Source of the DNA: Bacilli bacterium
GTDB lineage: Bacteria; Bacillota_I; Bacilli_A; RFN20; CAG-826
DNA: 53,923 bases
NCBI GenBank assembly: GCA_024408565.1
Contig: JAKSUW010000006.1
Span: 1 to 53,923 of the forward strand
Direction of reading: 5' to 3'
The position numbers were made by a program, and so were the translations under genes. Positions 25,257 through 33,064 of this stretch are shown here, one piece after another. Each line of letters starts with the position of its first letter. The stretch's first letter is position 1. Under the pieces are notes generated by a model, which saw only the letters and a list, made by a program, of their open reading frames with translations, was not told the origin of the DNA and searched no databases.

Positions 25257-26441
25257 ATGGATCAAAAACGAATTAAACATTTATGCCAAGAGTACCAAAA
25301 GCGGTTTAAGAGTAAACCGACTCATGTGGTGAAATCTTGTGGGCGCTTAGAAGTTATTGGCAACCACGTTGACTACGCGAATGGTTATTTAATTAACGCC
25401 TCGATTGAAAATATGAGCATTGTTGGCGTATGCGCCAAACGAAATGATAATGTTGTGCATATTGAATCCATTGGCTATCCAGTCATTGAATTTAAAACGA
25501 ACCAAATTGCTTTAAATAAAAAGCAAGACTACGAAACGAGTAAAGGCTTAGCCAAAGGCGTCTTTAAATATTTTGAAAAGCACGGTTATAAAAAAGGTGG
25601 CTTTAATTTAGTCATGGATTCCACTTTACCAAGTGGGGTGGGTGTTTCAAGTAGCGCTGCCTTTAGTATGGTGGTTAGTAAAACATTAGCGATGTTTTAT
25701 AACGCGGATAAAAAAATTCCGAATGTGACTTTAGCCTTGGCGAGCCAATGGGCCGAAAATACTTATTTTGGTAAGGCCTCTGGTCTACAGGACCAATTAG
25801 GTTCTTGTTCAAATGGTATGGAATTATTAGACTTTAAGAATGTGACTAAGCCAACGATTAAATATTTCGCACCGAAACTCGGTAATTACCAAATCGTGTT
25901 AGTGAAGTCGAAGACTAGCCACGCGAATGCGAGCGCTGCCTTTAACTCAATTCCTTCGGATTATCATAAGATTGAAAAGAAATACCACGTAAAAGCGTTA
26001 CGTTTTATGAAGTGGCCAAATTTCTTATACGACGCTGGTAAAGCTCAAAACAAAAATAAACGGGAATATAAACGCGCCATTCACTATATGAATGAATTAT
26101 TGAGAGTGCGGCGTTCATATACCGCCCTTACGCGTGGTGATATTGAAGAATTTAAAGCTTGTATTGATCAGTCTGGTCATAGTAATTTAACTTATCTACA
26201 AAATATCCTAATACCTGGACAAACTCATGCTAATCTTTTAGATGTCTTCACTAAGAGCCGGCAAGGGATTAAAGATGGTGCCGTCCGGATCCATGGTGGT
26301 GGTTTTGGGGGCGCTTGTTTTGTGATTATTAACAAAAAAGAATTAGCGGGTTACGTGAAAAAGATGACAAAACTTGTGGGTAAGAAAAATATTTATTTTA
26401 TCGATATCTCCACTCACGCGTTAGAGTGGAAAGCACTCTAA
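25257..26441 (+). CDS. galK: Galactokinase
   Basis: A 394-residue GHMP kinase of normal length that makes alpha-D-galactose-1-phosphate, the first committed Leloir step. It has the galactose-binding signature GRLEVIGNHVDYANGY, the ATP loop LPSGVGVSSSAAFS and the C-terminal GHMP motif RIHGGGFGGACFV. The catalytic Asp region is SGLQDQLGS. It is separated by 4 kb from galM-galT on the same strand, and no galE is in the window. It starts 3 bp after ysxC without a ribosome site. Its 3' end overlaps the convergent neighbour by 4 bp. Confidence 0.95.
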   Translation: MDQKRIKHLCQEYQKRFKSKPTHVVKSCGRLEVIGNHVDYANGYLINASIENMSIVGVCAKRNDNVVHIESIGYPVIEFKTNQIALNKKQDYETSKGLAKGVFKYFEKHGYKKGGFNLVMDSTLPSGVGVSSSAAFSMVVSKTLAMFYNADKKIPNVTLALASQWAENTYFGKASGLQDQLGSCSNGMELLDFKNVTKPTIKYFAPKLGNYQIVLVKSKTSHANASAAFNSIPSDYHKIEKKYHVKALRFMKWPNFLYDAGKAQNKNKREYKRAIHYMNELLRVRRSYTALTRGDIEEFKACIDQSGHSNLTYLQNILIPGQTHANLLDVFTKSRQGIKDGAVRIHGGGFGGACFVIINKKELAGYVKKMTKLVGKKNIYFIDISTHALEWKAL

Positions 26442-27406
26442 TAAAGTTCACTAGCTAAATCCTTCAAGTACTTCGTTTGGAGGATTTTTTTAATGTCGTC
26501 ATAAGTTTTTACTTCGTAGTTTAAGAAATGGTGGTGAAACTGATTGATAATGTGATCTTCGAGACTCTTTTCATTTTGGTAATTAAATTCACCCGTGTGA
26601 TAAAGTTCTTCTTCGATAAGATTAATTAGAAGGTGACGGATGGCGGCGATTAAACTTTCCTCAATCCAGTAGTGGACATGGGGGTGATTTTTCAAGATTT
26701 TTTTTAGTTTTAGATAGGGTTCAAGTCCATCGTGTTCATTGTGCCAAAGGTCACAAAATACGTCCGTATTAATATTAAGCGCGTGCGCGTACTTATAAGC
26801 GTCAGCTTGAACGATTTCGTATTTTTCTTTGTAATCTAGTTGAGGGAGGATATTTTGTTTAAATAAGGCAATGACCATCGGGTCTTTTTCAATAATCGTG
26901 ATTTTATCCACTTGCGCACTGAGTAAACTTGGGTAGTAACCAAGTCCTAGTCCTAAGACATAAAGTTGCTTAGAAATTGAGTGCGCGGCCTTTTTCATGG
27001 TGTTTATCTCGTGAGGGATGAGGCTCATCCAGATGATGTGATCCTTTTGAATAGTAAGATAAGGATAGTCACTTGTAAAATAACCGACATGGTTCTTAAT
27101 CAAGAAATAGTCATCTTCGTCGACTGTAATATCATCATATAAAAAGCATTGATAAGGACGATAATGTTCAATCTTTAATTCGTAGCCTTTACTTTTTGTA
27201 TTGCTATGAACACTTTGGTAGTAGTGATCCGATAAGTAATCGTTAATATCTAATTTTTTAATCTCACAAACTTTGGTGAATTCATCAATAAAATTTTCGT
27301 TAATCACGTTGTGATTTAAGAAGGTTGCGACTTCATCGTTATAGTCAGAAGTTTCTAAAAGCCGATTAATTTTTTCTTGTTCGGTTTTATTTAAGAAAAA
27401 TCGCAT
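26438..27406 (-). CDS. SAM-dependent methyltransferase / spermidine-synthase-like protein, unknown substrate
   Basis: 322 residues from the ATG at 27406; longer frames upstream have no promoter or ribosome site. A Rossmann SAM-binding core is seen at about 140-210: LYVLGLGLGYYPSLL (glycine loop), then TIIEKDPMVIALF (acidic residue at the end of beta-2) and EIVQADAYKY. This is similar in style to spermidine-synthase-fold proteins. The N-terminal 130 residues and the helical C-terminus are not recognised. Its -10 box (TACAAT, 6 nt from ATG) overlaps that of the divergent P-loop kinase gene, so the mRNA should be leaderless. Confidence 0.7.
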   Translation of the reverse strand: MRFFLNKTEQEKINRLLETSDYNDEVATFLNHNVINENFIDEFTKVCEIKKLDINDYLSDHYYQSVHSNTKSKGYELKIEHYRPYQCFLYDDITVDEDDYFLIKNHVGYFTSDYPYLTIQKDHIIWMSLIPHEINTMKKAAHSISKQLYVLGLGLGYYPSLLSAQVDKITIIEKDPMVIALFKQNILPQLDYKEKYEIVQADAYKYAHALNINTDVFCDLWHNEHDGLEPYLKLKKILKNHPHVHYWIEESLIAAIRHLLINLIEEELYHTGEFNYQNEKSLEDHIINQFHHHFLNYEVKTYDDIKKILQTKYLKDLASELY

Positions 27407-27429
27407 ACAAATATTGTATACTAATTTAC
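27407..27429. promoter_or_regulatory. 23-bp divergent promoter with overlapping -10 boxes
   Basis: Only 23 bp separate two divergent start codons. Minus-strand TACAAT (27413-27418) ends 6 nt from the ATG at 27406. Plus-strand TATACT (27417-27422) ends 7 nt from the ATG at 27430. The two boxes share 2 bp, so both transcripts must be leaderless and cannot start at once. Confidence 0.65.
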
Positions 27430-27900
27430 ATGAAAACGTTGATTGTGATGTCAGCTTTACCGGGAGCAGGAAAATCCACTTGGGCAAAAAAATATGCGGA
27501 TATGCATAAGAATACGTTTATTTTAAGTAGCGATGAAGTGCGGTTTGAAATAACTCATTCTTACCAAGATTTTACGAAGCAAAAGAAAGTCTGGCGGATT
27601 TTTTACCGTCGGATGAAGAAACTCGCGAAAGCGCCCGATATCACTTTAATTGTGGACGCCTTAAACGACACGAACCAAATTCGACTTGATTACATCAAGA
27701 ACTTCCAGATGTTTGATAAATACATCCTCGTGTTTATGAACAAAGAAAAAACCGAATTAGCCTATTTTAATAAACAGCGGCCCCGTCAACATTGGGTACC
27801 CGATGCAGATTTAAGAAAACTTTACGAAAAGTTTGAAAACATTTCGGATGAAGTCCGCAAGGCTTATCACGAAGTGATTGAAATTAATGATTACGCTTAA
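27430..27900 (+). CDS. P-loop ATPase / polynucleotide-kinase-like protein
   Basis: A 156-residue small kinase-fold protein. It has Walker A SALPGAGKSTWAKKYA, the DEVR motif ILSSDEVRFEIT found in polynucleotide and RNA-ligase-associated kinases, and a Walker B-like TLIVDALNDTN. Members phosphorylate nucleic-acid ends or small metabolites, and the substrate is unknown. The mRNA is predicted leaderless. The last 17 bp overlap the end of convergent rarA with no terminator. Confidence 0.8.
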   Translation: MKTLIVMSALPGAGKSTWAKKYADMHKNTFILSSDEVRFEITHSYQDFTKQKKVWRIFYRRMKKLAKAPDITLIVDALNDTNQIRLDYIKNFQMFDKYILVFMNKEKTELAYFNKQRPRQHWVPDADLRKLYEKFENISDEVRKAYHEVIEINDYA

Positions 27901-29119
27901 TCTTCTTTAGATATTCCGCGTAGCTTTGTTCAATTTTATTATCGCCGGGATTATAGTACTTGGCGTCTTTAAGATCGTCAGGTAAATATTGCTGATCCAC
28001 GTAGTGGTCTTTAAAGTCGTGGGGGTATTGATAATTTTGCCCTTTCACCTTTGCATCTTTCCCATCGTAATGTTTATTTTGCATCGCCCGTGGATAACCA
28101 ACCCCTTTACCCGCGCGGACGTCCGCAATCGCAGCGTCAATACTTAACGCACTGTTACTCTTCGGCGAACTCGCTAAAAGAATTGTGATATTGCTTAATG
28201 GTAAGCGTCCTTCGGGTAAACCTAACATTAGAGCGCTATCGACGGCGTCTTTCACTAAAGAGATAACGGGTGGATTCGCTAAACCGATATCTTCATTTGC
28301 GACACATAGGAGTCTTCGACAAGCGGCAATTAAATCACCATTATCAAGAAGCTTCGCTAAATAAAATAAAGCCGCGTTAACATCGCTTCCGCGGATGGAT
28401 TTATGAAACGCACTTAAGGTATCGTAATGAACATCGCCGGCTTTATCGTAATTAATACTGGCCTTGTTTACAATTTCTTCACAACGTTTTAAAGTGATGG
28501 CTTCCTTACTTTGATATAAGAATTCAAGATAGTTAATAGCCTTTCGCATATCACCATTACTTGCGATACTTAAAAAGTCTAATGATTCATCATTAACTTT
28601 GATTTTTAATTCTTTACTAATGTCCGTTAATCGCTTCTTGATGTCATCTTTTTTTAGGGCCTTAAATTCAAACACCATACAACGCGATAAAAGGGCGGGG
28701 TAAATATAAAACATGGGGTTCTCGGTGGTGGAAGCAATTAAAGTAATCGAACCATTCTCAATAAAGTCTAATAAGGTTTGTTGCTGTTTCTTATTAAAAT
28801 ATTGGATTTCGTCTAAGTATAAGAGAATTTTATTATTCGTTAAAAGGGAGTTAAGTTCATCAGTGATGGCTTTTACATCATCAAGTTTGGCGGTGGTGCC
28901 ATTAAGCTTATAAAGCTTCATGTCAGTATTATGCGCGATAATCTCCGCCACCGTGGTTTTGCCAATGCCGGGTGGACCATAAAAGATCATGTTCGGAATC
29001 TTTTTGCTATTAATCGTTTGGTAAAAAACCGCGTCCTTATTTAATAGATGTGATTGACCCACCACATCCTCAAGTTTTTTTGGACGATAGAAGTTCGCGA
29101 ATGGCTCATTAATTTCCAT
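27884..29119 (-). CDS. rarA: Replication-associated recombination protein RarA (MgsA)
   Basis: A 411-residue AAA+ ATPase of the clamp-loader family that acts at stalled forks and gaps. It has FANFYRPKKLEDVVGQSHLL at the start, Walker A YGPPGIGKTTVAE, Walker B LLYLDEIQYFNK, sensor 1 IASTTENPMF and arginine finger LLSRC. The C-terminal tetramerisation domain carries RRLLCVANEDIGLANP and GKGVGYPRAMQNKHYDG. The start at 29119 fits the family; upstream codons run through the divergent promoter. TATAAT lies 6 nt before this ATG, so the mRNA is probably leaderless. Confidence 0.95.
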   Translation of the reverse strand: MEINEPFANFYRPKKLEDVVGQSHLLNKDAVFYQTINSKKIPNMIFYGPPGIGKTTVAEIIAHNTDMKLYKLNGTTAKLDDVKAITDELNSLLTNNKILLYLDEIQYFNKKQQQTLLDFIENGSITLIASTTENPMFYIYPALLSRCMVFEFKALKKDDIKKRLTDISKELKIKVNDESLDFLSIASNGDMRKAINYLEFLYQSKEAITLKRCEEIVNKASINYDKAGDVHYDTLSAFHKSIRGSDVNAALFYLAKLLDNGDLIAACRRLLCVANEDIGLANPPVISLVKDAVDSALMLGLPEGRLPLSNITILLASSPKSNSALSIDAAIADVRAGKGVGYPRAMQNKHYDGKDAKVKGQNYQYPHDFKDHYVDQQYLPDDLKDAKYYNPGDNKIEQSYAEYLKKIKRNH

Positions 29120-29125
29120 GGCAAT

Positions 29126-29131
29126 ATTATA
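29126..29131 (-). promoter_or_regulatory. -10 box of rarA (leaderless)
   Basis: TATAAT on the minus strand, 6 nt before the rarA ATG, with no ribosome site. Confidence 0.6.
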
Positions 29132-29156
29132 GCATAATATTTGTACGCAAAAACGC

Positions 29157-29184
29157 TTGATATAGTGAGTGATTTCCTTATAAT
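29157..29184 (+). promoter_or_regulatory. Leaderless promoter of the 29192 gene
   Basis: -35 TTGATA (29157-29162), 16-bp spacer, -10 TATAAT (29179-29184), then 7 nt to the ATG at 29192. This is the clearest complete leaderless promoter in the window, since expected initiation falls on the start codon. Confidence 0.75.
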
Positions 29185-29191
29185 AATTTAT

Positions 29192-29716
29192 ATGGCAATT
29201 CAATTTAAAACCGAGGAACAACGTATCGCGGATAAACGCGAGAAAGCGCCAAAGACTAAGTTAGAAAAGGCGCAAAAAGTCTTTTTTATATTATCGATTA
29301 TCGCTCTTGTCATCTTGTTTCTTTATTTTTTGGCGTGCTTTGGGAGTGCCTTAATTATTGTTCCTTTGCTAGTTTTTTGGCTATTAGTAGTGTTAGTGCC
29401 AACCGCTTGTACCTTTGGTACTATCTGGGCTAGCGAAGGTTATCGTAATTTTGTTGGTAAACTTAATGAATTTCTTGGTAAATCAGGCGAAGGACTCGCA
29501 AAAGCGGCGGAAATTTTATTCCAGAGTCTTCCGTATGTTTCATCTGGGATGTTAGTGCTTATTGTCGTTTACGGATTGTTAAGTTTCTTGGCTTATAAAA
29601 AAGACAAAACCAAGAAAAAATATTTACATCATTTTATTGCGGCTTGTGTTCTCTTTGTCCTTGGCCTTGTTTTCACGATTGTCGCTTTTATCGCATTAAA
29701 GGGTGACATGAAATAA
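29192..29716 (+). CDS. Four-helix membrane protein, unknown function
   Basis: 174 residues from the ATG placed directly after the promoter. It has a charged N-terminus (FKTEEQRIADKREKAPKTK). Hydrophobic helices lie at about 30-55, 55-78, 105-130 and 145-170, and a linker (about 78-108) is rich in glycine and lysine. No family is recognised. It is followed 2 bp later by the DJ-1/PfpI gene, so the two are probably co-translated. Confidence 0.75.
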   Translation: MAIQFKTEEQRIADKREKAPKTKLEKAQKVFFILSIIALVILFLYFLACFGSALIIVPLLVFWLLVVLVPTACTFGTIWASEGYRNFVGKLNEFLGKSGEGLAKAAEILFQSLPYVSSGMLVLIVVYGLLSFLAYKKDKTKKKYLHHFIAACVLFVLGLVFTIVAFIALKGDMK

Positions 29717-29718
29717 TT

Positions 29719-30264
29719 ATGAAAGGTTTGATTATTTTTGCCGACGGCTTTGAAGATAGCGAAGGCATTACGACGCGCGATATTTTGCTCCGTGGCAAGA
29801 TTGAGGTCGTGAGCGCTTCGTTAAACAACACACTAGATGTGACGACTAGTCACAATTTAAAAATTAAAGCGGATCTATTACTAAAAGACGCTAAACTTGA
29901 TGAATATCAATTTATCATTTTACCCGGCGGTTTAAAGGGCACCAACAATATCGCTAATTCAGCTTTAGCTATCAACGCGATTAAATATTTCCATGACGCA
30001 AAGAAAGGAGTTTACGCGATTTGCGCCGCCCCGTCAATTTTAGGAAGACTTGGTTATCTTGATCATAAGAATTTAACTTGCTTTAAAGGCTTTGAACAAG
30101 GCATCAACGGTCATTATACGGGTGAACCCGCTACTAAGAGTAGTGAACAAATTATCACGGGGAAAAGTATGGCCTATTCCGTGGATTTTGCCTTAATGAT
30201 TCTTCATGAGTTAGTGGACGAAGCAACTTACCAACACGTCTTAAGTAGCATAAAAAGTTTATAA
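29719..30264 (+). CDS. DJ-1/PfpI family protein
   Basis: A 181-residue class I glutamine-amidotransferase-like fold. The nucleophile cysteine sits in the elbow GVYAICAAPSILG, preceded by the strand FIILPGGLKGTNN. The acidic residue that tunes the cysteine lies in FADGFEDSEG. It is closest to the YajL/ThiJ branch, which has chaperone, glyoxalase or deglycase-like activities; the real reaction is debated for the family. It starts 2 bp after the membrane protein stop. tRNA-His follows. Confidence 0.9.
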   Translation: MKGLIIFADGFEDSEGITTRDILLRGKIEVVSASLNNTLDVTTSHNLKIKADLLLKDAKLDEYQFIILPGGLKGTNNIANSALAINAIKYFHDAKKGVYAICAAPSILGRLGYLDHKNLTCFKGFEQGINGHYTGEPATKSSEQIITGKSMAYSVDFALMILHELVDEATYQHVLSSIKSL

Positions 30265-30281
30265 AAATATTGATTTGTGCT

Positions 30282-30287
30282 TATAAT
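30282..30287 (+). promoter_or_regulatory. -10 box of tRNA-His
   Basis: TATAAT, 17 nt before the tRNA 5' end. Confidence 0.55.
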
Positions 30288-30304
30288 ATAAAGGCACCTT
30301 TAAT

Positions 30305-30381
30305 GGCGGATGTGGTGAAGGGGTTAACACAACCGGCTGTGAACCGGTCATTCGTGGGTTCGATTCCCATCATCCGCCCCA
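30305..30381 (+). tRNA. tRNA-His (anticodon GTG)
   Basis: 77 nt with encoded CCA. The extra G at -1 (30305) faces discriminator C, as required for tRNA-His. The acceptor GCGGATG pairs with CATCCGC. Anticodon loop is CTGTGAA and T-loop TTCGATT. Confidence 0.96.
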
Positions 30382-30387
30382 AGATTT

Positions 30388-30411
30388 AGATAGGTTATAC
30401 CTATCTTTTTT
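30388..30411 (+). terminator. Terminator after tRNA-His
   Basis: AGATAGGT, loop TAT, ACCTATCT followed by T-run and C: an 8-bp hairpin directly after the tRNA. Confidence 0.85.
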
Positions 30412-30421
30412 CTTTCGCGAA

Positions 30422-30448
30422 AAATCCTTATCGTAACGATAAAGATTT
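30422..30448 (+). promoter_or_regulatory. 27-bp palindrome, probable operator of galM-galT
   Basis: Arms AAATCCTTATCG and CGATAAAGATTT around TAA: 11 of 12 positions symmetric. It ends 3 bp before the -10 box TATAAT (30452-30457) and so covers the -35 region, the usual place for a repressor. A 3-nt loop makes an RNA hairpin role less likely. Confidence 0.55.
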
Positions 30449-30451
30449 GAT

Positions 30452-30457
30452 TATAAT
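30452..30457 (+). promoter_or_regulatory. -10 box of galM-galT
   Basis: TATAAT, 17 nt before the galM ATG. The leader of about 10 nt contains only a weak AGGT. Confidence 0.6.
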
Positions 30458-30474
30458 TAAAGATAGGTTAGTTC

Positions 30475-31461
30475 ATGATTGCGAAGATTTTTGTTCACAA
30501 TAATCATCAGTTCTTAGTCGTTAATAACGAACGGAATCTTGAAATTACGTTTTGTTGTTATGGCGCTAGTGTCTATGCCGTGAAATATAAACATAATTAT
30601 GTAACTTATCATCCCGAAAGTCTTGATGAGTTTTTACATTCTTCCGGTTACTATGGAAAAACTTTAGGACGGACGTGTGGGCGCATTAAAGACGGCGTTT
30701 TATCACTAAATGGCCAAAATTATCAGTTAGATAAAAATGATCATGGTAATACATTGCACGGCGGTAAAGATGGTTTATCGTTTAAAGATTTCGCCTACGA
30801 AGTGAGCGAAAATAATAACGAAATTAAGATTATCTTTATTTATAAAAGTCCAGCGGGAGAAGGCGGCTATCCCGGGAACGCGGTGTTCCGGGTAAGTTAT
30901 CACGTGAGTAAAAAGAAAGACGCGTTTTTAATTCACTATTTAGTGACGGTTGACCGCGCGACCCCGATTAACTTATCCACTCATATCTATTGGCGATTAA
31001 CTGGTAAAGACGTTCTTAATCACGAACTTTATGTTCACGCCAAAAAGCGGGTGCTGGGCGATAAGCATTTACTAAATGTGCGTGACGTTAGTCTCACCGA
31101 TTTAATGGATTTTTCAAAACCCAAAATCATTGGTCAAGGAATTCTTGATATCGCTCAATCGGAGCCTGTCGCGAATGGTCTTGACCATTCGTTTGTTTTT
31201 CCGAGCACCGATCGTTCCCAAGTGATTGTGCGGCATAATCATATTAAATTGAGTGTTAAAACGGATATGAACGTGGCGAATATTTTTACCAATAACTATC
31301 CAAAGTATAACCAAATCATGAAACAGTATGGTGAAGACGTGGTGTATGGCGGGATTGCGCTTGAACCCCAAATGCATTTTTTATCCTATAACGATATTAT
31401 CACTGATCCTGAACACCCTTATGAACACTCGATTGCCTTTGTCCTAGAGGAGGATAAATAA
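30475..31461 (+). CDS. galM: Aldose 1-epimerase (mutarotase)
   Basis: A 328-residue GalM-type beta-sandwich enzyme that interconverts alpha and beta anomers of galactose or glucose. Signatures are GYYGKTLGRTCGRIKDG, the catalytic-His neighbourhood NTLHGGKDGLSFKDF, NLSTHIYWRLTG, LDHSFVF, and the catalytic Glu near the end in GIALEPQMHF. It is translationally coupled to galT (TAATG overlap), forming a two-gene Leloir operon behind the palindrome. Confidence 0.94.
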   Translation: MIAKIFVHNNHQFLVVNNERNLEITFCCYGASVYAVKYKHNYVTYHPESLDEFLHSSGYYGKTLGRTCGRIKDGVLSLNGQNYQLDKNDHGNTLHGGKDGLSFKDFAYEVSENNNEIKIIFIYKSPAGEGGYPGNAVFRVSYHVSKKKDAFLIHYLVTVDRATPINLSTHIYWRLTGKDVLNHELYVHAKKRVLGDKHLLNVRDVSLTDLMDFSKPKIIGQGILDIAQSEPVANGLDHSFVFPSTDRSQVIVRHNHIKLSVKTDMNVANIFTNNYPKYNQIMKQYGEDVVYGGIALEPQMHFLSYNDIITDPEHPYEHSIAFVLEEDK

Positions 31462-32930
31462 TGAAACTCTTGAATGTGCTGGAAGCGTTTATCGTCTATG
31501 GCGAAAAGAAATTAGGCCTTAATGAGCTTGATGAAGTTTACGCGAAGAATAAACTATACGCGCATTTTAATGTCTATCCCGCGGGCGAAGTTTTAACCCC
31601 GGAAAAAATTAGTGACGTCGATGGCTTTGTGGCTTACTTCACGTCTTACTACCAAAAGATGAAATTACCTGATTACGCGATAGAACAAAATATTGCGGAA
31701 TTATTTGATATTATTTCACCCCGGCCAAGTGAAGTCGTAAAAGTCTTTAATTCGTTATTAAAACAAAATCCAAAATTAGCCACGTCTTATTTATATAATC
31801 TTGGCGTTAATAACTATTACATTCACCAAAAAGCGATTAAGAAAAATGTGGAGTGGGTTGCGACTTACCCGCACGCGCCAAGCCTAGAAATTTCGATTAA
31901 CTTATCAAAGCCCGAAAAGAATAACAAGGATATTGCTAAATTACTTCAAGTGAAAAAAGAGAACAATTATCCGAAATGCGTATTGTGTCTTGAAAACCTG
32001 GGCTTTGCGGGTAACGCTAAAAGAGCGCCCCGACAAAATATTCGGATGATTCCAATGAAGCTTATGGGGGAAGATTGGTTTATGCAATATTCACCCTATG
32101 GTTACTTTAAAGAGCACATGATTTTGGTTGATCAAAAACATGAACCGATGGAAATCTCCACGCGCATCTTTAAAATTCTTTTCGCTTTCTTAAAAGTTAT
32201 CCCACATTATACGATTGTGAGTAACTCTGATTTACCAATCGTGGGTGGTTCAATTCTTAACCACGAACACTTCCAAGGCGGTAATTATGTTTTCCCATTA
32301 CAAAAGGCGAAGGATTTATATCTTATTAAACAACATCATTATCCTCGCACTAAGATAAGCGTGCTTGATTTTTATAACACGGCGCTTAAATTATCGGGCA
32401 AAAATCCAAATGAGATTATTGACGCGGCAAGTTTAATTCTTAAAAAGTGGCGAAATTATACGGATACTGCTTTAGCCATTAAACCCGGCCACAATACGGT
32501 GACACCAATTTTACGGATAAATAAAGATCATTACGAAATGGTGCTAATCTTACGTTGTAATTCCGTGAGCGAAAAATATCCTGATGGTATTTACCATGTC
32601 CATCCCGAATACTTTGGCGTTAAGCAAGAAGGAATCGGGGTGATTGAAGCGTGCGGTCGCTTTATCTTACCCGCCCGTTTATTACGGCAGATGACCGTGG
32701 TGGAGAAAGTCGCGAAAGCGGGGTTAAGCGAAAAGGCTTATCTTAAACAATATCCAGATTTAAAACTCTTTAAGCCATATATTGACGCTTTAAAGAAACA
32801 CCCGAAGATGCGAATGAAAGATTATATTAATTTAACTGGTCAAGCTATCTTAGATAATACTTCTGTCTTTAAAAAAGACCAAGAAGGAATGAATCATCTT
32901 CATCGCTTTATTAAATCGCTCGCTTTATGA
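31461..32930 (+). CDS. galT: UDP-glucose-hexose-1-phosphate uridylyltransferase, class II
   Basis: 489 residues, the Firmicutes-type long GalT. It exchanges uridylyl between UDP-glucose and galactose-1-phosphate. Its features are the N-terminal all-helical lead (LNVLEAFIVYGEKKLG), CVLCLENLGFAGNAKRAPRQN, the nucleotidyl site LPIVGGSILNHEHFQGGNY and FYNTALKLSG. Class II lacks the Zn ligands of the E. coli enzyme. A strong ribosome site (GAGGAGG) lies inside the galM end. It stops with TGA inside ATGA, which starts a 45-codon ORF. Confidence 0.95.
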   Translation: MKLLNVLEAFIVYGEKKLGLNELDEVYAKNKLYAHFNVYPAGEVLTPEKISDVDGFVAYFTSYYQKMKLPDYAIEQNIAELFDIISPRPSEVVKVFNSLLKQNPKLATSYLYNLGVNNYYIHQKAIKKNVEWVATYPHAPSLEISINLSKPEKNNKDIAKLLQVKKENNYPKCVLCLENLGFAGNAKRAPRQNIRMIPMKLMGEDWFMQYSPYGYFKEHMILVDQKHEPMEISTRIFKILFAFLKVIPHYTIVSNSDLPIVGGSILNHEHFQGGNYVFPLQKAKDLYLIKQHHYPRTKISVLDFYNTALKLSGKNPNEIIDAASLILKKWRNYTDTALAIKPGHNTVTPILRINKDHYEMVLILRCNSVSEKYPDGIYHVHPEYFGVKQEGIGVIEACGRFILPARLLRQMTVVEKVAKAGLSEKAYLKQYPDLKLFKPYIDALKKHPKMRMKDYINLTGQAILDNTSVFKKDQEGMNHLHRFIKSLAL

Positions 32931-33064
32931 ATGAAGTAAAGAATAATCCGCCCAAGAAAATTCGTCCCTATCTTTCCCGTGACGACCGGGCGATGTTAAG
33001 AGAAAAGCAAATTGATTATAAAAAGAAACGCCGGGTGAGTGATTATCACATTGACGCAGCGTAA
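32927..33064 (+). CDS. 45-residue basic microprotein coupled to galT
   Basis: The start ATG overlaps the galT stop (ATGA), the classic coupling arrangement. The peptide begins MNEVKNNPPKKIRPYLSRDD and continues with EKQIDYKKKRRVSDYH. It is strongly basic, with no membrane helix and no known family. Its last 19 bp overlap the convergent SpoU gene. It may be a nucleic-acid- or ribosome-binding peptide, or an unselected read-on ORF; the 45 stop-free codons and the coupling argue for a gene. Confidence 0.5.
   Translation: MNEVKNNPPKKIRPYLSRDDRAMLREKQIDYKKKRRVSDYHIDAA

Noticed and set aside
27407-27487. 81-bp N-terminal extension of the SAM-binding protein (start at 27487)
   Set aside because: It would run through the divergent kinase gene and its promoter, and the added residues show no conserved features. 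The ATG at 27406 has a correctly placed -10 box.
29120-29221. 34-residue N-terminal extension of RarA
   Set aside because: RarA proteins begin close to the FANFYRPKKLEDVVGQ segment; the extension crosses two promoters.
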